Below are positions 14,467 through 22,107 of a stretch of DNA of 64,000 nt, one piece after another. The stretch comes from an uncultured Christensenellaceae bacterium. Lineage in GTDB: Bacteria; Bacillota; Clostridia; Christensenellales; UBA3700. The DNA lies in the NCBI GenBank assembly GCA_944380285.1, contig CALWGZ010000003.1, positions 124,001 to 188,000 on the forward strand, given 5' to 3'. The first letter of the stretch is position 1. Each line of letters opens with the position of its first letter. The translations under genes were made by a program, and so were the position numbers. Under the pieces are notes generated by a model that worked only from the letters and a program-made list of their open reading frames with translations, was not told where the DNA came from and ran no database searches.

Positions 14467-15576
14467 TTATACCTCCGCGCGGCCTATCTGCCGCTCTGTC
14501 TCTATGTATATCTCGGCGTAAGCGTATCCGCCGTATTCTCCTCTGTTGACGCCCTCGGACAAGATCGTCCCCGTCGCGTTCATCATCAGCTCCGCCCTCT
14601 TGCGTTCGACCGCGTCGGCGATATATTCTTCGTCGGCGGTCATTTCGACAAGCTCCTTTTCTTCGTACACGGTGCGCGTTATCGTGACGGGAACTATGCC
14701 CCGAAGCGTCGTGACATCCGTCCTTGCCTCATACCTCGCGAAGCCGTGCTCCGCGCCCGAAGTCCATATTCTTCTGCCGCCGACCGCTATCTCGGTCGAG
14801 ACGAATGTGCGCCCTGTGGAGACTTCCGCCCTGTATGTCGGCGGAAAGACAAGCCTCTCGCTCTCGAACACCCTCGCGTAGACGACGCCGTCCGCGCCCA
14901 CTTGCACGAGCTGCGGCTCCTCTTCCGTCCCCACGTCGATCGTGCCCTCTATCAGCACGTCTCCGGGCGCGACCACATCGCCGGTTTTGACGACCGCCGT
15001 GCCCGAAAACACGACCACGCGCGTGATTATCGCCCTGACGTCCGCGACCACCGCGCTCCCCTTTTGCGCCGACGAAGGTCTCTCTTCGACGGGAACTGCG
15101 CCGATGACCAGCCTGCCGCCCTCGAAAAACGCCTCGACCGCAGTCACGCCGTGCGTTTGCCGCTCTATCTCGAGCGCGAGCGCGTCAACGTCAATTCTCG
15201 ATTTGAGCGTCAGCCCGTCCACGCCTTCGCTCATCGCGATCGCCTTGATCATAGCCGATGCGGACGCGTCGACGCCTCTGACCTCGACATCTGTGACGAA
15301 CAATTGCGACAGCATCAGACACAACACGACCGCCGCCGCCGCGACCACCGCTCCGAGCCGAGAAAACGCCGCTTTGAACGCGCCTCTCATGCGACGCGTC
15401 TCGCACGCATATCCGCGCGCAAAGCATATCCTCTCGACGCGTCCGACGTCGCTTGCCGAGCACTCGACGACGAGCTCGCCGCCGCTCACGGTGACGCTGT
15501 GCGCGACGCCGCGCAACGACCTAATCGCCTCGGCGACGTCGTCCGCCTCTATCAAAACAGTCACTTTGCGCGTCAA
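14467..15576 (-). CDS. yqfD: Sporulation protein YqfD
   Basis: A member of the YqfD family found in spore-forming Firmicutes, expected in the mother cell and needed for efficient sporulation; the molecular role is unclear. A cytoplasmic N-terminal domain of about 70 residues is followed by one membrane helix (about 72-93) and a large extracytoplasmic part with FFEGGRLVI and a GDVVAPGDVLIEG segment. The length of 369 fits. The start is TTG 15576, overlapping the yqfC stop as TTGA, with GAGGTG just upstream. It is between yqfC and phoH as in Bacillus. Confidence 0.9.
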   Translation of the reverse strand: MTRKVTVLIEADDVAEAIRSLRGVAHSVTVSGGELVVECSASDVGRVERICFARGYACETRRMRGAFKAAFSRLGAVVAAAAVVLCLMLSQLFVTDVEVRGVDASASAMIKAIAMSEGVDGLTLKSRIDVDALALEIERQTHGVTAVEAFFEGGRLVIGAVPVEERPSSAQKGSAVVADVRAIITRVVVFSGTAVVKTGDVVAPGDVLIEGTIDVGTEEEPQLVQVGADGVVYARVFESERLVFPPTYRAEVSTGRTFVSTEIAVGGRRIWTSGAEHGFARYEARTDVTTLRGIVPVTITRTVYEEKELVEMTADEEYIADAVERKRAELMMNATGTILSEGVNRGEYGGYAYAEIYIETERQIGRAEV

Positions 15577-15827
15577 TCGAGCACCTCGACCGCGCTCACC
15601 TTGCCGGTGACGAACAGCTGTCCGCCGCCCGACTCGGTCACGACCATGTCGCTGCCGCGCACCGCTATCACCGCGCCTTTGACTTGTACCGTCACGCAGT
15701 CGCGCGATATCTTCAACGGCTTGCCGCGATACTCCACCACAGCCGCCTCGCCGCCCATCAGCGTGACCGTATATCTCGGTCCGCGTATCGCGGGAAGCGC
15801 GCCCTTTATGTCTTGCAAAAACGCCAT
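15573..15827 (-). CDS. yqfC: Sporulation protein YqfC
   Basis: A small protein (84 residues) of the YabP/YqfC family that always partners yqfD. The beta-rich sequence contains EYRGKPLKIS and GKVSAVEVLD. GGAGG precedes the ATG. The bases CATATAAT (about 15849-15842) just upstream resemble the -10 of sporulation sigma-E promoters (CATACAAT) and also contain TATAAT, but I see no good -35 for either factor, so sporulation-specific expression from here is only a suggestion. The gene is also downstream of dnaB in the same transcriptional direction. Confidence 0.85.
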   Translation of the reverse strand: MAFLQDIKGALPAIRGPRYTVTLMGGEAAVVEYRGKPLKISRDCVTVQVKGAVIAVRGSDMVVTESGGGQLFVTGKVSAVEVLD

Positions 15828-15870
15828 ATCGCCTCCGCTCGATTATATGCGAAGGCGGCGCGGTTTAGGC

Positions 15871-17454
15871 TTATTCCTCTCCGCCCGTTCCGAAATCGGG
15901 GATGTCGCCCGACTTCAACTCGTCGAGATCGGGGTCGGAGAACCCCTCGGGCGGCGCGTCCTCGTCTCCGTATTGCGAAAGCTGAGGCTCCTCGTCTCCG
16001 CCGCCGTATTGCGGATACTCCTCCCCCATCGCCGCGCCTGCGGGCTTGGGCTCGTCGCTGTCCGTCTTGGGCTTAGGGACGTATTTGCCCGACGCCATAC
16101 GGAACCTCAAAAGGCTCTTCTCAAACACGAAATATATGTCGCCTACCGCGCCGTTACGCTGTTTGGCTATCTTCAATTCGATGGGCTTGGCGTCCGCGTC
16201 CGAATCTTCGCTGCCGGCGTCGTTGAGGAACATGACCATATCCGCGTCCTGCTCTATCGCGCCCGATTCTCTCAAGTCGGACAGCTGAGGCGTCTTGACC
16301 TCTCTGTCGTCGATCTTACGCGACATCTGCGACAGCACGAGCACGGGCACTTCGAGATCTTTCGCCATCAGCTTGATCATACGCGACGTGTCCGAGACCT
16401 CTTGCTGGCGGTTGCCCTTGCGGTCCTTGGTCGGCTCCATCAATTGCAGATAGTCTATGATGATGAGATCCAGCCTGCCCAGCTTGTTTTTGAGCCTGCG
16501 GCACTTGGACATCACGACGTCGGCGCTGTTGCCGGTCGATTGGTCTATGTAGATGTTGCTCTTTGACAGCTTGTCGTGCGCGGCAAAGAGATTTTGCAGC
16601 TGCTCCGTCGACTCAGAGCCCTTGATCAGTACGTCCCTCGGCACGCGCGACTCCGAAACGAGCATTCTCTGTACGAGTTCGGTCGACGACATCTCGAGGT
16701 TGAACGTCGCGATCACCTTTTCCGGCTCCATGCGCGCGATGTTGGTCGCGATGCTCATCGCAAACGCCGTCTTGCCGCAGCCGGGACGCGCGGCGAGGAC
16801 GATCATCTGCCCGGGCAAAAAGCCGTTGGTCATGTTGTCGAGGTTGTCGTAGTGGGTCAACAGTCCGAGGTCGGGCGTCTGCGTCTCATAGACTTTGAGC
16901 AGCTTGCCCATGACCTCGGTCGCCGGCTCGGACACCCTGACGAGCTCGCTGCCCTGAGTGTTCTTGCCCAGCTCGAAAATCGCCGCCTGTGCCGATGCGA
17001 GGCACTTATCCGCGTCTTCGAGCGTGTAGGCGTTGTCTATGATCTCGCCCGCCGTCTGAATGATCTTGCGCAGCATCGAGTCGCGCTTGACGATCTCGAC
17101 ATAGTATTCGCAGTTTGAAGCGGACGGGATCGCCTCGGTCAATTCTTCGAGCCGCTCTATGCCGCCCGCCCTCTCGAGCGCCGACCTGCCGTCGCGGTCA
17201 ACCTCTTTGCCCATAGACACCGAAAGCGTGACGATGTCGGCGGGCATGCCCTTGGCGGCAAGATCTCTGATCGCGGCGAAAATTATGCGGTCGGACGCGA
17301 TGTAGAAGTCCTCTTCGCGCAGCTTGGAGCCGAACTCGGTGAACAGTTCGCCGTTGGTCAAAAACGCGCCGATGACTGCGTCCTCAGCCTCTTGACTGTG
17401 CGGCATCGTCCTGTTGACGGGCAGTTTGGCGTTGTCGTTACTGCTTTTTGGCAT
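15871..17454 (-). CDS. dnaB: Replicative DNA helicase DnaB/DnaC
   Basis: The hexameric helicase that unwinds DNA ahead of the replication fork. The N-terminal helical domain opens PHSQEAEDAVIGAFL. The RecA-like domain has Walker A ARPGCGKTAFA near residue 225, Walker B-like LDLIIIDYLQLM and the QMSRKIDDR/SDLRESGAIEQDAD region. The C-terminal 70 or so residues form an acidic Gly/Tyr/Asp-rich tail absent from most homologues, making the protein 527 residues instead of about 450. AGGAGG precedes the ATG. It lies between pepF and yqfC on a shared transcript. Confidence 0.96.
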   Translation of the reverse strand: MPKSSNDNAKLPVNRTMPHSQEAEDAVIGAFLTNGELFTEFGSKLREEDFYIASDRIIFAAIRDLAAKGMPADIVTLSVSMGKEVDRDGRSALERAGGIERLEELTEAIPSASNCEYYVEIVKRDSMLRKIIQTAGEIIDNAYTLEDADKCLASAQAAIFELGKNTQGSELVRVSEPATEVMGKLLKVYETQTPDLGLLTHYDNLDNMTNGFLPGQMIVLAARPGCGKTAFAMSIATNIARMEPEKVIATFNLEMSSTELVQRMLVSESRVPRDVLIKGSESTEQLQNLFAAHDKLSKSNIYIDQSTGNSADVVMSKCRRLKNKLGRLDLIIIDYLQLMEPTKDRKGNRQQEVSDTSRMIKLMAKDLEVPVLVLSQMSRKIDDREVKTPQLSDLRESGAIEQDADMVMFLNDAGSEDSDADAKPIELKIAKQRNGAVGDIYFVFEKSLLRFRMASGKYVPKPKTDSDEPKPAGAAMGEEYPQYGGGDEEPQLSQYGDEDAPPEGFSDPDLDELKSGDIPDFGTGGEE

Positions 17455-17463
17455 ATCTCCTCC

Positions 17464-19239
17464 TCAACCCTCGAGCCTCGCCAGGAAGTCGGCGAACACG
17501 CCCATCGCCTTGTCGAAAGGCTCGGACGAAGTGAGGTCGACCCCCGCGAGCTTGATGATCTCCACGGGAGGCATACTGCCGCCCGCGCTCAAAAATTTCT
17601 TGTAATCCTCGACCGCCGGCTTGCCCTCTTTGAGGATGCGGTCGGCGATGCAGACCGCGCTGATCAGCCCGGTCGCGTATTTGTAGACATAAAACGACGT
17701 ATAGAAGTGCGGTATGCGGCTCCACTCATAGCGGATGAGCTCGTCGTTGACGACGTGTTCGCCGGCATAGTACTTGCGGTTGAGGTCGTAATAGAGGTCG
17801 CAGAATGTCTCCGCGGAAAGCGGCTCGTCCCTCTCGGCGAGTTCATGCGCTGCAAGTTCGAATTGCGCGAACTGCGTCTGCCGGAACACCGTCGTGCGGA
17901 ACATGTCGAGCATATACGACAGCAGATACTCGCGCATCGCCTTGTCGCCGCCGTACTTTTCGAGCAGATGACAGAGCATCAGCGTCTCGTTGACGGTGGA
18001 AGCGATCTCGGCGACAAAGATCGTATATCCTGCTTTGGGATAGGGCTGCGCGCCGTCGGAGTGATAGGAGTGCATCGCGTGTCCCAGCTCGTGCGCGATC
18101 GTGAAGATCTCGCTCGTCGTCTTTTGGTAGTTGAGCAAGACGTACGGATGCGTGCCGTACGCGCCCCACGAATAGGCGCCGCTGCGCTTGCCCTCGTTCT
18201 CGCAGACGTCGATCCACCCCTCGTTGAACGCCCTGTCGAGCAGCTTGCCGTACTCTTCCCCGAGAGGCGCGAGCCCTTGCTTGACGAGTTTGCATGCGTC
18301 TTCGTATTCCAACTCGAGCTCCGCGTCCTCGACGATCGGCACATGCAGGTCGTACATATGCAATTCGTCCAAACCGAGCCTGTTGCGGCGCAGTTCGAGA
18401 TAGCGCGACAGAAGAGGGATGTTCTTCTCAACGCACTCGACCAGCCTGTCGTAGACGGTGCGCGGCACGTCCTCTCGCGACGTCGCGCGGTCGAGGCAGC
18501 TCGCATATTTGCGCGCACGCGAATAGAACAGATCTTTTTTGACGTTGCCGCTATACAGCGCGGCGATCGTGTTGACGTTGTCCCTGAACGCTCCGTGCAT
18601 GCACTCGAACGCCTTTTTGCGGTCTTCCCTGACGGGCGAATGCATCTTTACGCCGTAAATGCCGTGAGTGAGCCTGACCTCTTCGCCCGTGCTGTCGACG
18701 TAGGGAGCAAACTTGATGTCGGCGTTGTCGAGCATGCGGAACGCGTCCTGCGCAGTGTCGGCGAACGAGCCCGTCATCGCGAGCAGCTTCTCTTCGCTCG
18801 GCGACAGCGTATGCCTTGCCGTGCGAATGAGCGAACGCAGCATATAGTCATAGTCTTTGAAGTCGGGATCGGCTGCTAACTCGGCGAGTTTTGCCTCGCC
18901 CAACGCGATCAATTGCGGGGTGACGAACGACGTGCGTTCGGACAGCCTGACCATCGCGGTCTCCGCCCTGTCGCACCTCTTTTGTGCGGCGGGATCGCCG
19001 ACGTTTTCGTCGCGGCGCATCGCCGAAAAGACATAGATCCTCTCGGCGCAGAGCGACGCCTCGTCGTCGAGTTTGAGACAACGAAGCACGCTGTCGCGGT
19101 CTTTGAGCGCGCCGTCGAACGCAGCGAGCTCGTCGCCGTATTTCGCCAGCTTGGCAAACTCCTCTTCCCAGACCTCATCCGACGGGATGATGTCCTCGAG
19201 ACGCCATTTGTAACGTTGATCTATCTGTTCTCTCTTCAT
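17464..19239 (-). CDS. pepF: Oligoendopeptidase F
   Basis: A cytoplasmic zinc metallopeptidase of the M3 family that cuts peptides of roughly 7-17 residues. The zinc motif HELGH-x2-H is near residue 380 (IAHELGHAMHSYHSDG), with the third ligand in FVAEIASTVNE. The length of 591 is standard. The ATG begins one base after the upstream stop (TGATATG) and no Shine-Dalgarno sequence is visible, so it probably depends on ribosomes finishing the PfoR-like gene. Confidence 0.95.
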   Translation of the reverse strand: MKREQIDQRYKWRLEDIIPSDEVWEEEFAKLAKYGDELAAFDGALKDRDSVLRCLKLDDEASLCAERIYVFSAMRRDENVGDPAAQKRCDRAETAMVRLSERTSFVTPQLIALGEAKLAELAADPDFKDYDYMLRSLIRTARHTLSPSEEKLLAMTGSFADTAQDAFRMLDNADIKFAPYVDSTGEEVRLTHGIYGVKMHSPVREDRKKAFECMHGAFRDNVNTIAALYSGNVKKDLFYSRARKYASCLDRATSREDVPRTVYDRLVECVEKNIPLLSRYLELRRNRLGLDELHMYDLHVPIVEDAELELEYEDACKLVKQGLAPLGEEYGKLLDRAFNEGWIDVCENEGKRSGAYSWGAYGTHPYVLLNYQKTTSEIFTIAHELGHAMHSYHSDGAQPYPKAGYTIFVAEIASTVNETLMLCHLLEKYGGDKAMREYLLSYMLDMFRTTVFRQTQFAQFELAAHELAERDEPLSAETFCDLYYDLNRKYYAGEHVVNDELIRYEWSRIPHFYTSFYVYKYATGLISAVCIADRILKEGKPAVEDYKKFLSAGGSMPPVEIIKLAGVDLTSSEPFDKAMGVFADFLARLEG

Positions 19240-19240
19240 A

Positions 19241-20470
19241 TCAATTGTCGTAGTTCAGCTTGAGATCGCCGAACTTGATCTTGCCCGTCTTGCGGAGCAG
19301 TTCGCACACGCCCCAGCTGATCAGCGCCGGGAGCACGAAGAACAGCACTATCACGCAGATGACGAACAGCCACCACTTCATATGCCCCTGCGACACGCTC
19401 GCTTCAAAGGCGTCGATGATGCCTACAAAGCCGCATGTGCCCATGCCTCCGCCCGACGCGCCGCAACGCAATTTGAACGCGCATGTCGCGATCGGTCCGA
19501 CGACGACGCTCGCGACCGTAGGCGGCACCAACAGCCACGGGTTGCGCATGATGTTCGGGATCTGCAACATGCTCGTCCCCAAGCCCTGCGAGATGAGTCC
19601 GCTCACGCCGTTTTCCTTGAAACTCATCACCGCGAAGCCGACCATATGAGCCGCGCATCCGACGACCGCCGCTCCGCCCGCGATGTACATCGCCGTCTGC
19701 TGTTCGGCGGTTCCGCTCGCGAGAATGGTGCTTGACACGGACACCCAGATCGCCGCGCTCGACGTCGGCATCGTCAAGAGTATGCCCATCGCCGCCGCGA
19801 CTATTATCCCCATAAAGAAGGGAGTGATCGCCGTCGCCGCCGCGATGCCCTTGCCGAGCATGTCTATGAGCCAAATGAACGGATAGGCGACATAGGCGAA
19901 CGCGAACGACGTCAAAAGGCATGTGAGCGGCACGAGCAATATGTCGAGTTTTGTCTTGCCCGAGACCAGCATCCCGAGTTCCGCCGCCGCGAGCGATGTG
20001 ACATACGCGCCGATCGGATTGCCGGGAGAGCCCTTGACTATCAGTGCGGCGATCGCGTCGAGCGAACCGCCCGTGAACGACTCGCCGAGAAATTGCGACG
20101 AGTACGCGCCTACGAATCCGGCGCACAGCGACGCGAACACGACCAGCTTCTTTGCGCCGAGATGGGACGCTATGCCGGCGCCTATGCCGGCGCCCATGAG
20201 CACGGACGCGATGTTGCCCAACATGACGAGCATGTTGCCGAACGCGTTGTCGCCGAAGAGTCCGCCGATCGTCTTGACGATCGTGCCGGCTATCAGGGTG
20301 ACGAAAAGTCCTTGCGCCATGCCGGTGAACGCGTCGATGAACCAACGCTTCGCCAGCTTTTTGATGATGTCCCGAGCCTTTTGACCGGGAGTGCGAGGGG
20401 TGTTGACTACTACTGCTTCCTCTGAGGTGTTTTGCGCGTCTTCCGCAATCTTACGATCGTCTTGCTGCAT
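19241..20470 (-). CDS. PfoR-like PTS EIIC-family membrane protein
   Basis: An integral membrane protein of 409 residues with about ten hydrophobic helices, rich in Gly/Ala, after a short charged N-terminus. The pattern, including GIGAGIASHLGAKK, MPTSSAAIW and the RCGASGGGMGTCGFVG stretch, matches the PTS_EIIC_2 group that includes Clostridium PfoR. No EIIA or EIIB genes are adjacent, so PTS sugar uptake is unproven and the substrate is unknown. It is the first gene of a long operon running into pepF and dnaB. It has a perfect sigma-A promoter with a palindrome around the -35, and AAAGGTGAT as ribosome-binding site. Confidence 0.8.
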   Translation of the reverse strand: MQQDDRKIAEDAQNTSEEAVVVNTPRTPGQKARDIIKKLAKRWFIDAFTGMAQGLFVTLIAGTIVKTIGGLFGDNAFGNMLVMLGNIASVLMGAGIGAGIASHLGAKKLVVFASLCAGFVGAYSSQFLGESFTGGSLDAIAALIVKGSPGNPIGAYVTSLAAAELGMLVSGKTKLDILLVPLTCLLTSFAFAYVAYPFIWLIDMLGKGIAAATAITPFFMGIIVAAAMGILLTMPTSSAAIWVSVSSTILASGTAEQQTAMYIAGGAAVVGCAAHMVGFAVMSFKENGVSGLISQGLGTSMLQIPNIMRNPWLLVPPTVASVVVGPIATCAFKLRCGASGGGMGTCGFVGIIDAFEASVSQGHMKWWLFVICVIVLFFVLPALISWGVCELLRKTGKIKFGDLKLNYDN

Positions 20471-20490
20471 AAATCACCTTTGATGTATGT

Positions 20491-20510
20491 TTCCGCCCTT
20501 TCGGACGGAA
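20491..20510 (-). other. 5'-UTR hairpin with GAAA tetraloop
   Basis: TTCCGTCC-GAAA-GGGCGGAA forms an 8-bp stem (one G-U pair) with a GNRA-type loop at about the 5' end of the predicted transcript, 21 nt before the start codon. Such hairpins often stabilise mRNA ends. Confidence 0.5.
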
Positions 20511-20514
20511 TTAT

Positions 20515-20543
20515 ATTATAAATAAAGCGCGCGCGAATGTCAA
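20515..20543 (-). promoter_or_regulatory. Perfect sigma-A promoter of the pfoR-like-pepF-dnaB operon
   Basis: TTGACA (20543-20538), a 17-base spacer and TATAAT (20520-20515) on the minus strand: both hexamers are exact consensus. It is the likely main promoter for the operon that runs into dnaB and perhaps as far as recO. Confidence 0.9.
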
Positions 20544-20554
20544 CTTTTCGCGCG
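20530..20554 (-). promoter_or_regulatory. Palindrome enclosing the -35 box (candidate operator)
   Basis: CGCGCGAA and TTCGCGCG form an 8-bp inverted repeat with a 9-nt spacer, and the spacer contains the TTGACA box. A dimeric repressor here would exclude RNA polymerase. The regulator is unknown. The lipoprotein promoter at 22.05 kb has the same 8-9-8 geometry with a different sequence. Confidence 0.45.
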
Positions 20555-20558
20555 TGCG

Positions 20559-20906
20559 TCAATATGCTTCCACTCCTTCGGCGTCTCCGAACACCACCGC
20601 CCTGCCCGACCTGATCAGATTGGGCAAGACCTCTGCGTTGGCGGTCTCGAACTCCATCGCGACGTCCAACCCCTTGAACGTGACGACATAGACCCTTTGC
20701 GGAGAATCGGTGTTGGCGTCCTTGACGCCGTAATAGACAAAGTCGACCGTCTCGCCGTCAAGCCCCAGCTCCTCGGGCGAAAGGTCGTAAGACGCATAGC
20801 CGAGCGCCGCGTACTTTTCGCGCACTTCGCCCTGCTCGCCGGTACAGGCGGTCAGACACAGACAAAGCGCCGCGACTATGACGACGGCGGCAAAAGCCCT
20901 CTTCAT
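20559..20906 (-). CDS. Small lipoprotein A of a three-member paralogous set
   Basis: A 115-residue secreted lipoprotein of unknown function. The signal peptide has a hydrophobic core and lipobox LTAC (cysteine near residue 21). The mature part starts TGEQGEVREKYAALGY and ends GDAEGVEAY. Its VREKY-x3-GY-x-SYDLS-x-x-x-LGL segment clearly matches the lipoprotein upstream (VRKKYELAGFAYDNIS), so the two are paralogues. ATG 20906 shares its A with the upstream stop (TGATG); the TTG one codon earlier is an alternative. The ribosome-binding site is weak, pointing to coupled translation. Confidence 0.82.
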   Translation of the reverse strand: MKRAFAAVVIVAALCLCLTACTGEQGEVREKYAALGYASYDLSPEELGLDGETVDFVYYGVKDANTDSPQRVYVVTFKGLDVAMEFETANAEVLPNLIRSGRAVVFGDAEGVEAY

Positions 20907-21295
20907 CAAAACACTTCCACCGCTTCGGGCGACCCCGACAGCACGAACGCGCCGTCCATCAAGACGGCAAATGTGCCCGCCTCGATCGCTTCGGCGTTGT
21001 CGGCGTTCTTGGCGTCATAATATTCCTGCGCCTTGTCCTCGTCGACGAAGAGCACGATCTCGATCTCCGCGGCGGCGACGGAGCCGTCCTCGGACGCATC
21101 GCGATGGGCGGCGAACACATATTCGACGTCCTCGGAACTTAGTCCCAAAGTGTTGGCGCTGATGTTGTCGTAGGCAAAGCCGGCAAGCTCGTACTTCTTC
21201 CTGACCGCGTCCTTGCCGGGCGTGCACGCGCAGAGCAGCAACGCGAGCGCAAGCACTATCAAAACGGTTGTGGTGATGACCTTGAACTTTTTCAT
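20906..21295 (-). CDS. Small lipoprotein B, paralogue of A
   Basis: A 129-residue predicted lipoprotein: basic MKKFK start, hydrophobic core, lipobox LLCAC. The mature domain reads KDAVRKKYELAGFAYDNI, then a predicted alpha/beta domain with EDVEYVFAAHRDASED and EIEIVLFVDEDKAQEYYD, ending SGSPEAVEVF. It shares architecture and several motifs with lipoproteins A and C and has its own promoter at 21.35 kb. I do not recognise a named family; the domain looks like a small sensor or inhibitor fold, but that is a guess. Confidence 0.82.
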   Translation of the reverse strand: MKKFKVITTTVLIVLALALLLCACTPGKDAVRKKYELAGFAYDNISANTLGLSSEDVEYVFAAHRDASEDGSVAAAEIEIVLFVDEDKAQEYYDAKNADNAEAIEAGTFAVLMDGAFVLSGSPEAVEVF

Positions 21296-21344
21296 AATTC
21301 CCCGATGACCTCTCTTTTCGGCGCCTTTCGACCGCCGTAACTAT

Positions 21345-21373
21345 ATTATAATACTTTCTGCGCGCGTTGGCAA
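21345..21373 (-). promoter_or_regulatory. Promoter of lipoprotein B-A operon (TTGCCA-17-TATAAT)
   Basis: TTGCCA (21373-21368) and TATAAT (21350-21345) are separated by exactly 17 bases, about 50 bases before the lipoprotein B start codon. Confidence 0.75.
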
Positions 21374-21591
21374 TGAAAATTTATCTCGTCAGCCAATCGG
21401 CGATGTCGATCACCCTCATGTCATCGAAAGCATGCGCTCGCCGGACACGTCTTGAAATGCTTTGCGTTGTTCGACGACGCCTTTTGGAGACATGCTTATT
21501 CCCCAAAATCAAGAATTTTTCGATTTTGGGGAATAAAACAAAAGATTGTTACGCATTTTGCTTAAAATCGCCGTTTTTGCGCTGTTTTTCG
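21374..21591. other. Intergenic gap between lipoproteins B and C: no gene recognised
   Basis: No convincing coding frame. A minus-strand frame without a good start ends MRVIDIADWLTR and might be a remnant, but nothing else supports it. The only clear structure is the 15-bp inverted repeat at 21496-21536. Confidence 0.45.
21496..21536. repeat. 15-bp perfect inverted repeat
   Basis: TTATTCCCCAAAATC and GATTTTGGGGAATAA flank an 11-nt loop. It is AT-rich apart from the CCCC/GGGG blocks and lies about 57 bases past the lipoprotein C terminator on the minus strand. It could be a second hairpin or a protein-binding palindrome. Confidence 0.65.
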
Positions 21592-21618
21592 CAAACAAAA
21601 AGACGGACCGAAGTCCGT
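21592..21618 (-). terminator. Intrinsic terminator of lipoprotein C
   Basis: Minus strand: ACGGAC-TTCG-GTCCGT (6-bp stem, UUCG tetraloop) followed by CTTTTTGTTTG, about 25 bases past the stop. The plus strand is also T-rich after the stem. Confidence 0.82.
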
Positions 21619-21642
21619 CGTTTTTGTTTGTTTTGTCCGTTA

Positions 21643-22020
21643 TCAGAACAGAGCGAGAGCACCTTCGGTACCGACCGCGATCGCATTGCCCTTGGTCTTG
21701 TATGCGACCTCCGCTTCCTTGAGAGAATCGATGATGTCGGAGCGAACGTCCTTGTCGGTTATCGAAACGACGATGATGGTGTCGACGAGCTTGGTCGCCA
21801 TAAACGCATATTCGACGGTAGCTTCGTCTACCTCAACGTCTTCGGCGCCCTCGAGCATGGAGTCGATGATGCCTTGGACGGGCAAGCTGGCGGCGAGATA
21901 GCCTTCCTCGGCGTACTTCTCTTTGAGAGAATCCACCGACGGGGTGCAAGCCGCGAACGCGAACACGCCGATAAGCGCGACGACCAAAATGGTGCTGACG
22001 ATTGCAATTTGCTTCTTCAT
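21643..22020 (-). CDS. Small lipoprotein C, more distant paralogue
   Basis: A 125-residue predicted lipoprotein with lipobox FAAC near residue 24. The mature start is TPSVDSLKEKYAEEGYLAAS, matching the KY-x3-GY/GF pattern of lipoproteins A and B. Further similarities are an acidic stretch before EYAFMATK and the short hydrophobic end VGTEGALALF. It is transcribed alone between its own promoter and terminator, with AGGAGG before the ATG. The function is unknown. Independent regulation of three paralogues suggests related but distinct ligands or conditions. Confidence 0.82.
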   Translation of the reverse strand: MKKQIAIVSTILVVALIGVFAFAACTPSVDSLKEKYAEEGYLAASLPVQGIIDSMLEGAEDVEVDEATVEYAFMATKLVDTIIVVSITDKDVRSDIIDSLKEAEVAYKTKGNAIAVGTEGALALF

Positions 22021-22051
22021 AATATCCTCCTATGGATAGTTTTATAGTTCA

Positions 22052-22080
22052 ATTATAGCACCTGCCGCCGCGCTTGACAA
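22052..22080 (-). promoter_or_regulatory. Promoter of lipoprotein C (TTGTCA-17-TATAAT, extended -10)
   Basis: TTGTCA (22080-22075), 17 bases, TGC-TATAAT (22057-22052). The -35 lies in the loop of a GC-rich inverted repeat. Confidence 0.8.
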
Positions 22081-22088
22081 GCGGCGGC
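22064..22088 (-). promoter_or_regulatory. GC-rich palindrome enclosing the -35 box of lipoprotein C
   Basis: GCCGCCGC and GCGGCGGC are 8-bp inverted arms around the 9-nt spacer TTGTCAAGC that holds the -35. It has no T tail, so it is not a terminator of the upstream gene. An operator or supercoiling-sensitive cruciform is possible. Confidence 0.45.
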
Positions 22089-22107
22089 GAACAATTTTAA
22101 CACAATT

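Noticed and set aside
21398..21520. Minus-strand frame ending MRVIDIADWLTR in the lipoprotein gap, possible gene remnant
   Set aside because: No start with a ribosome-binding site, arginine-rich upstream part and no recognised domain; kept only as a remark.
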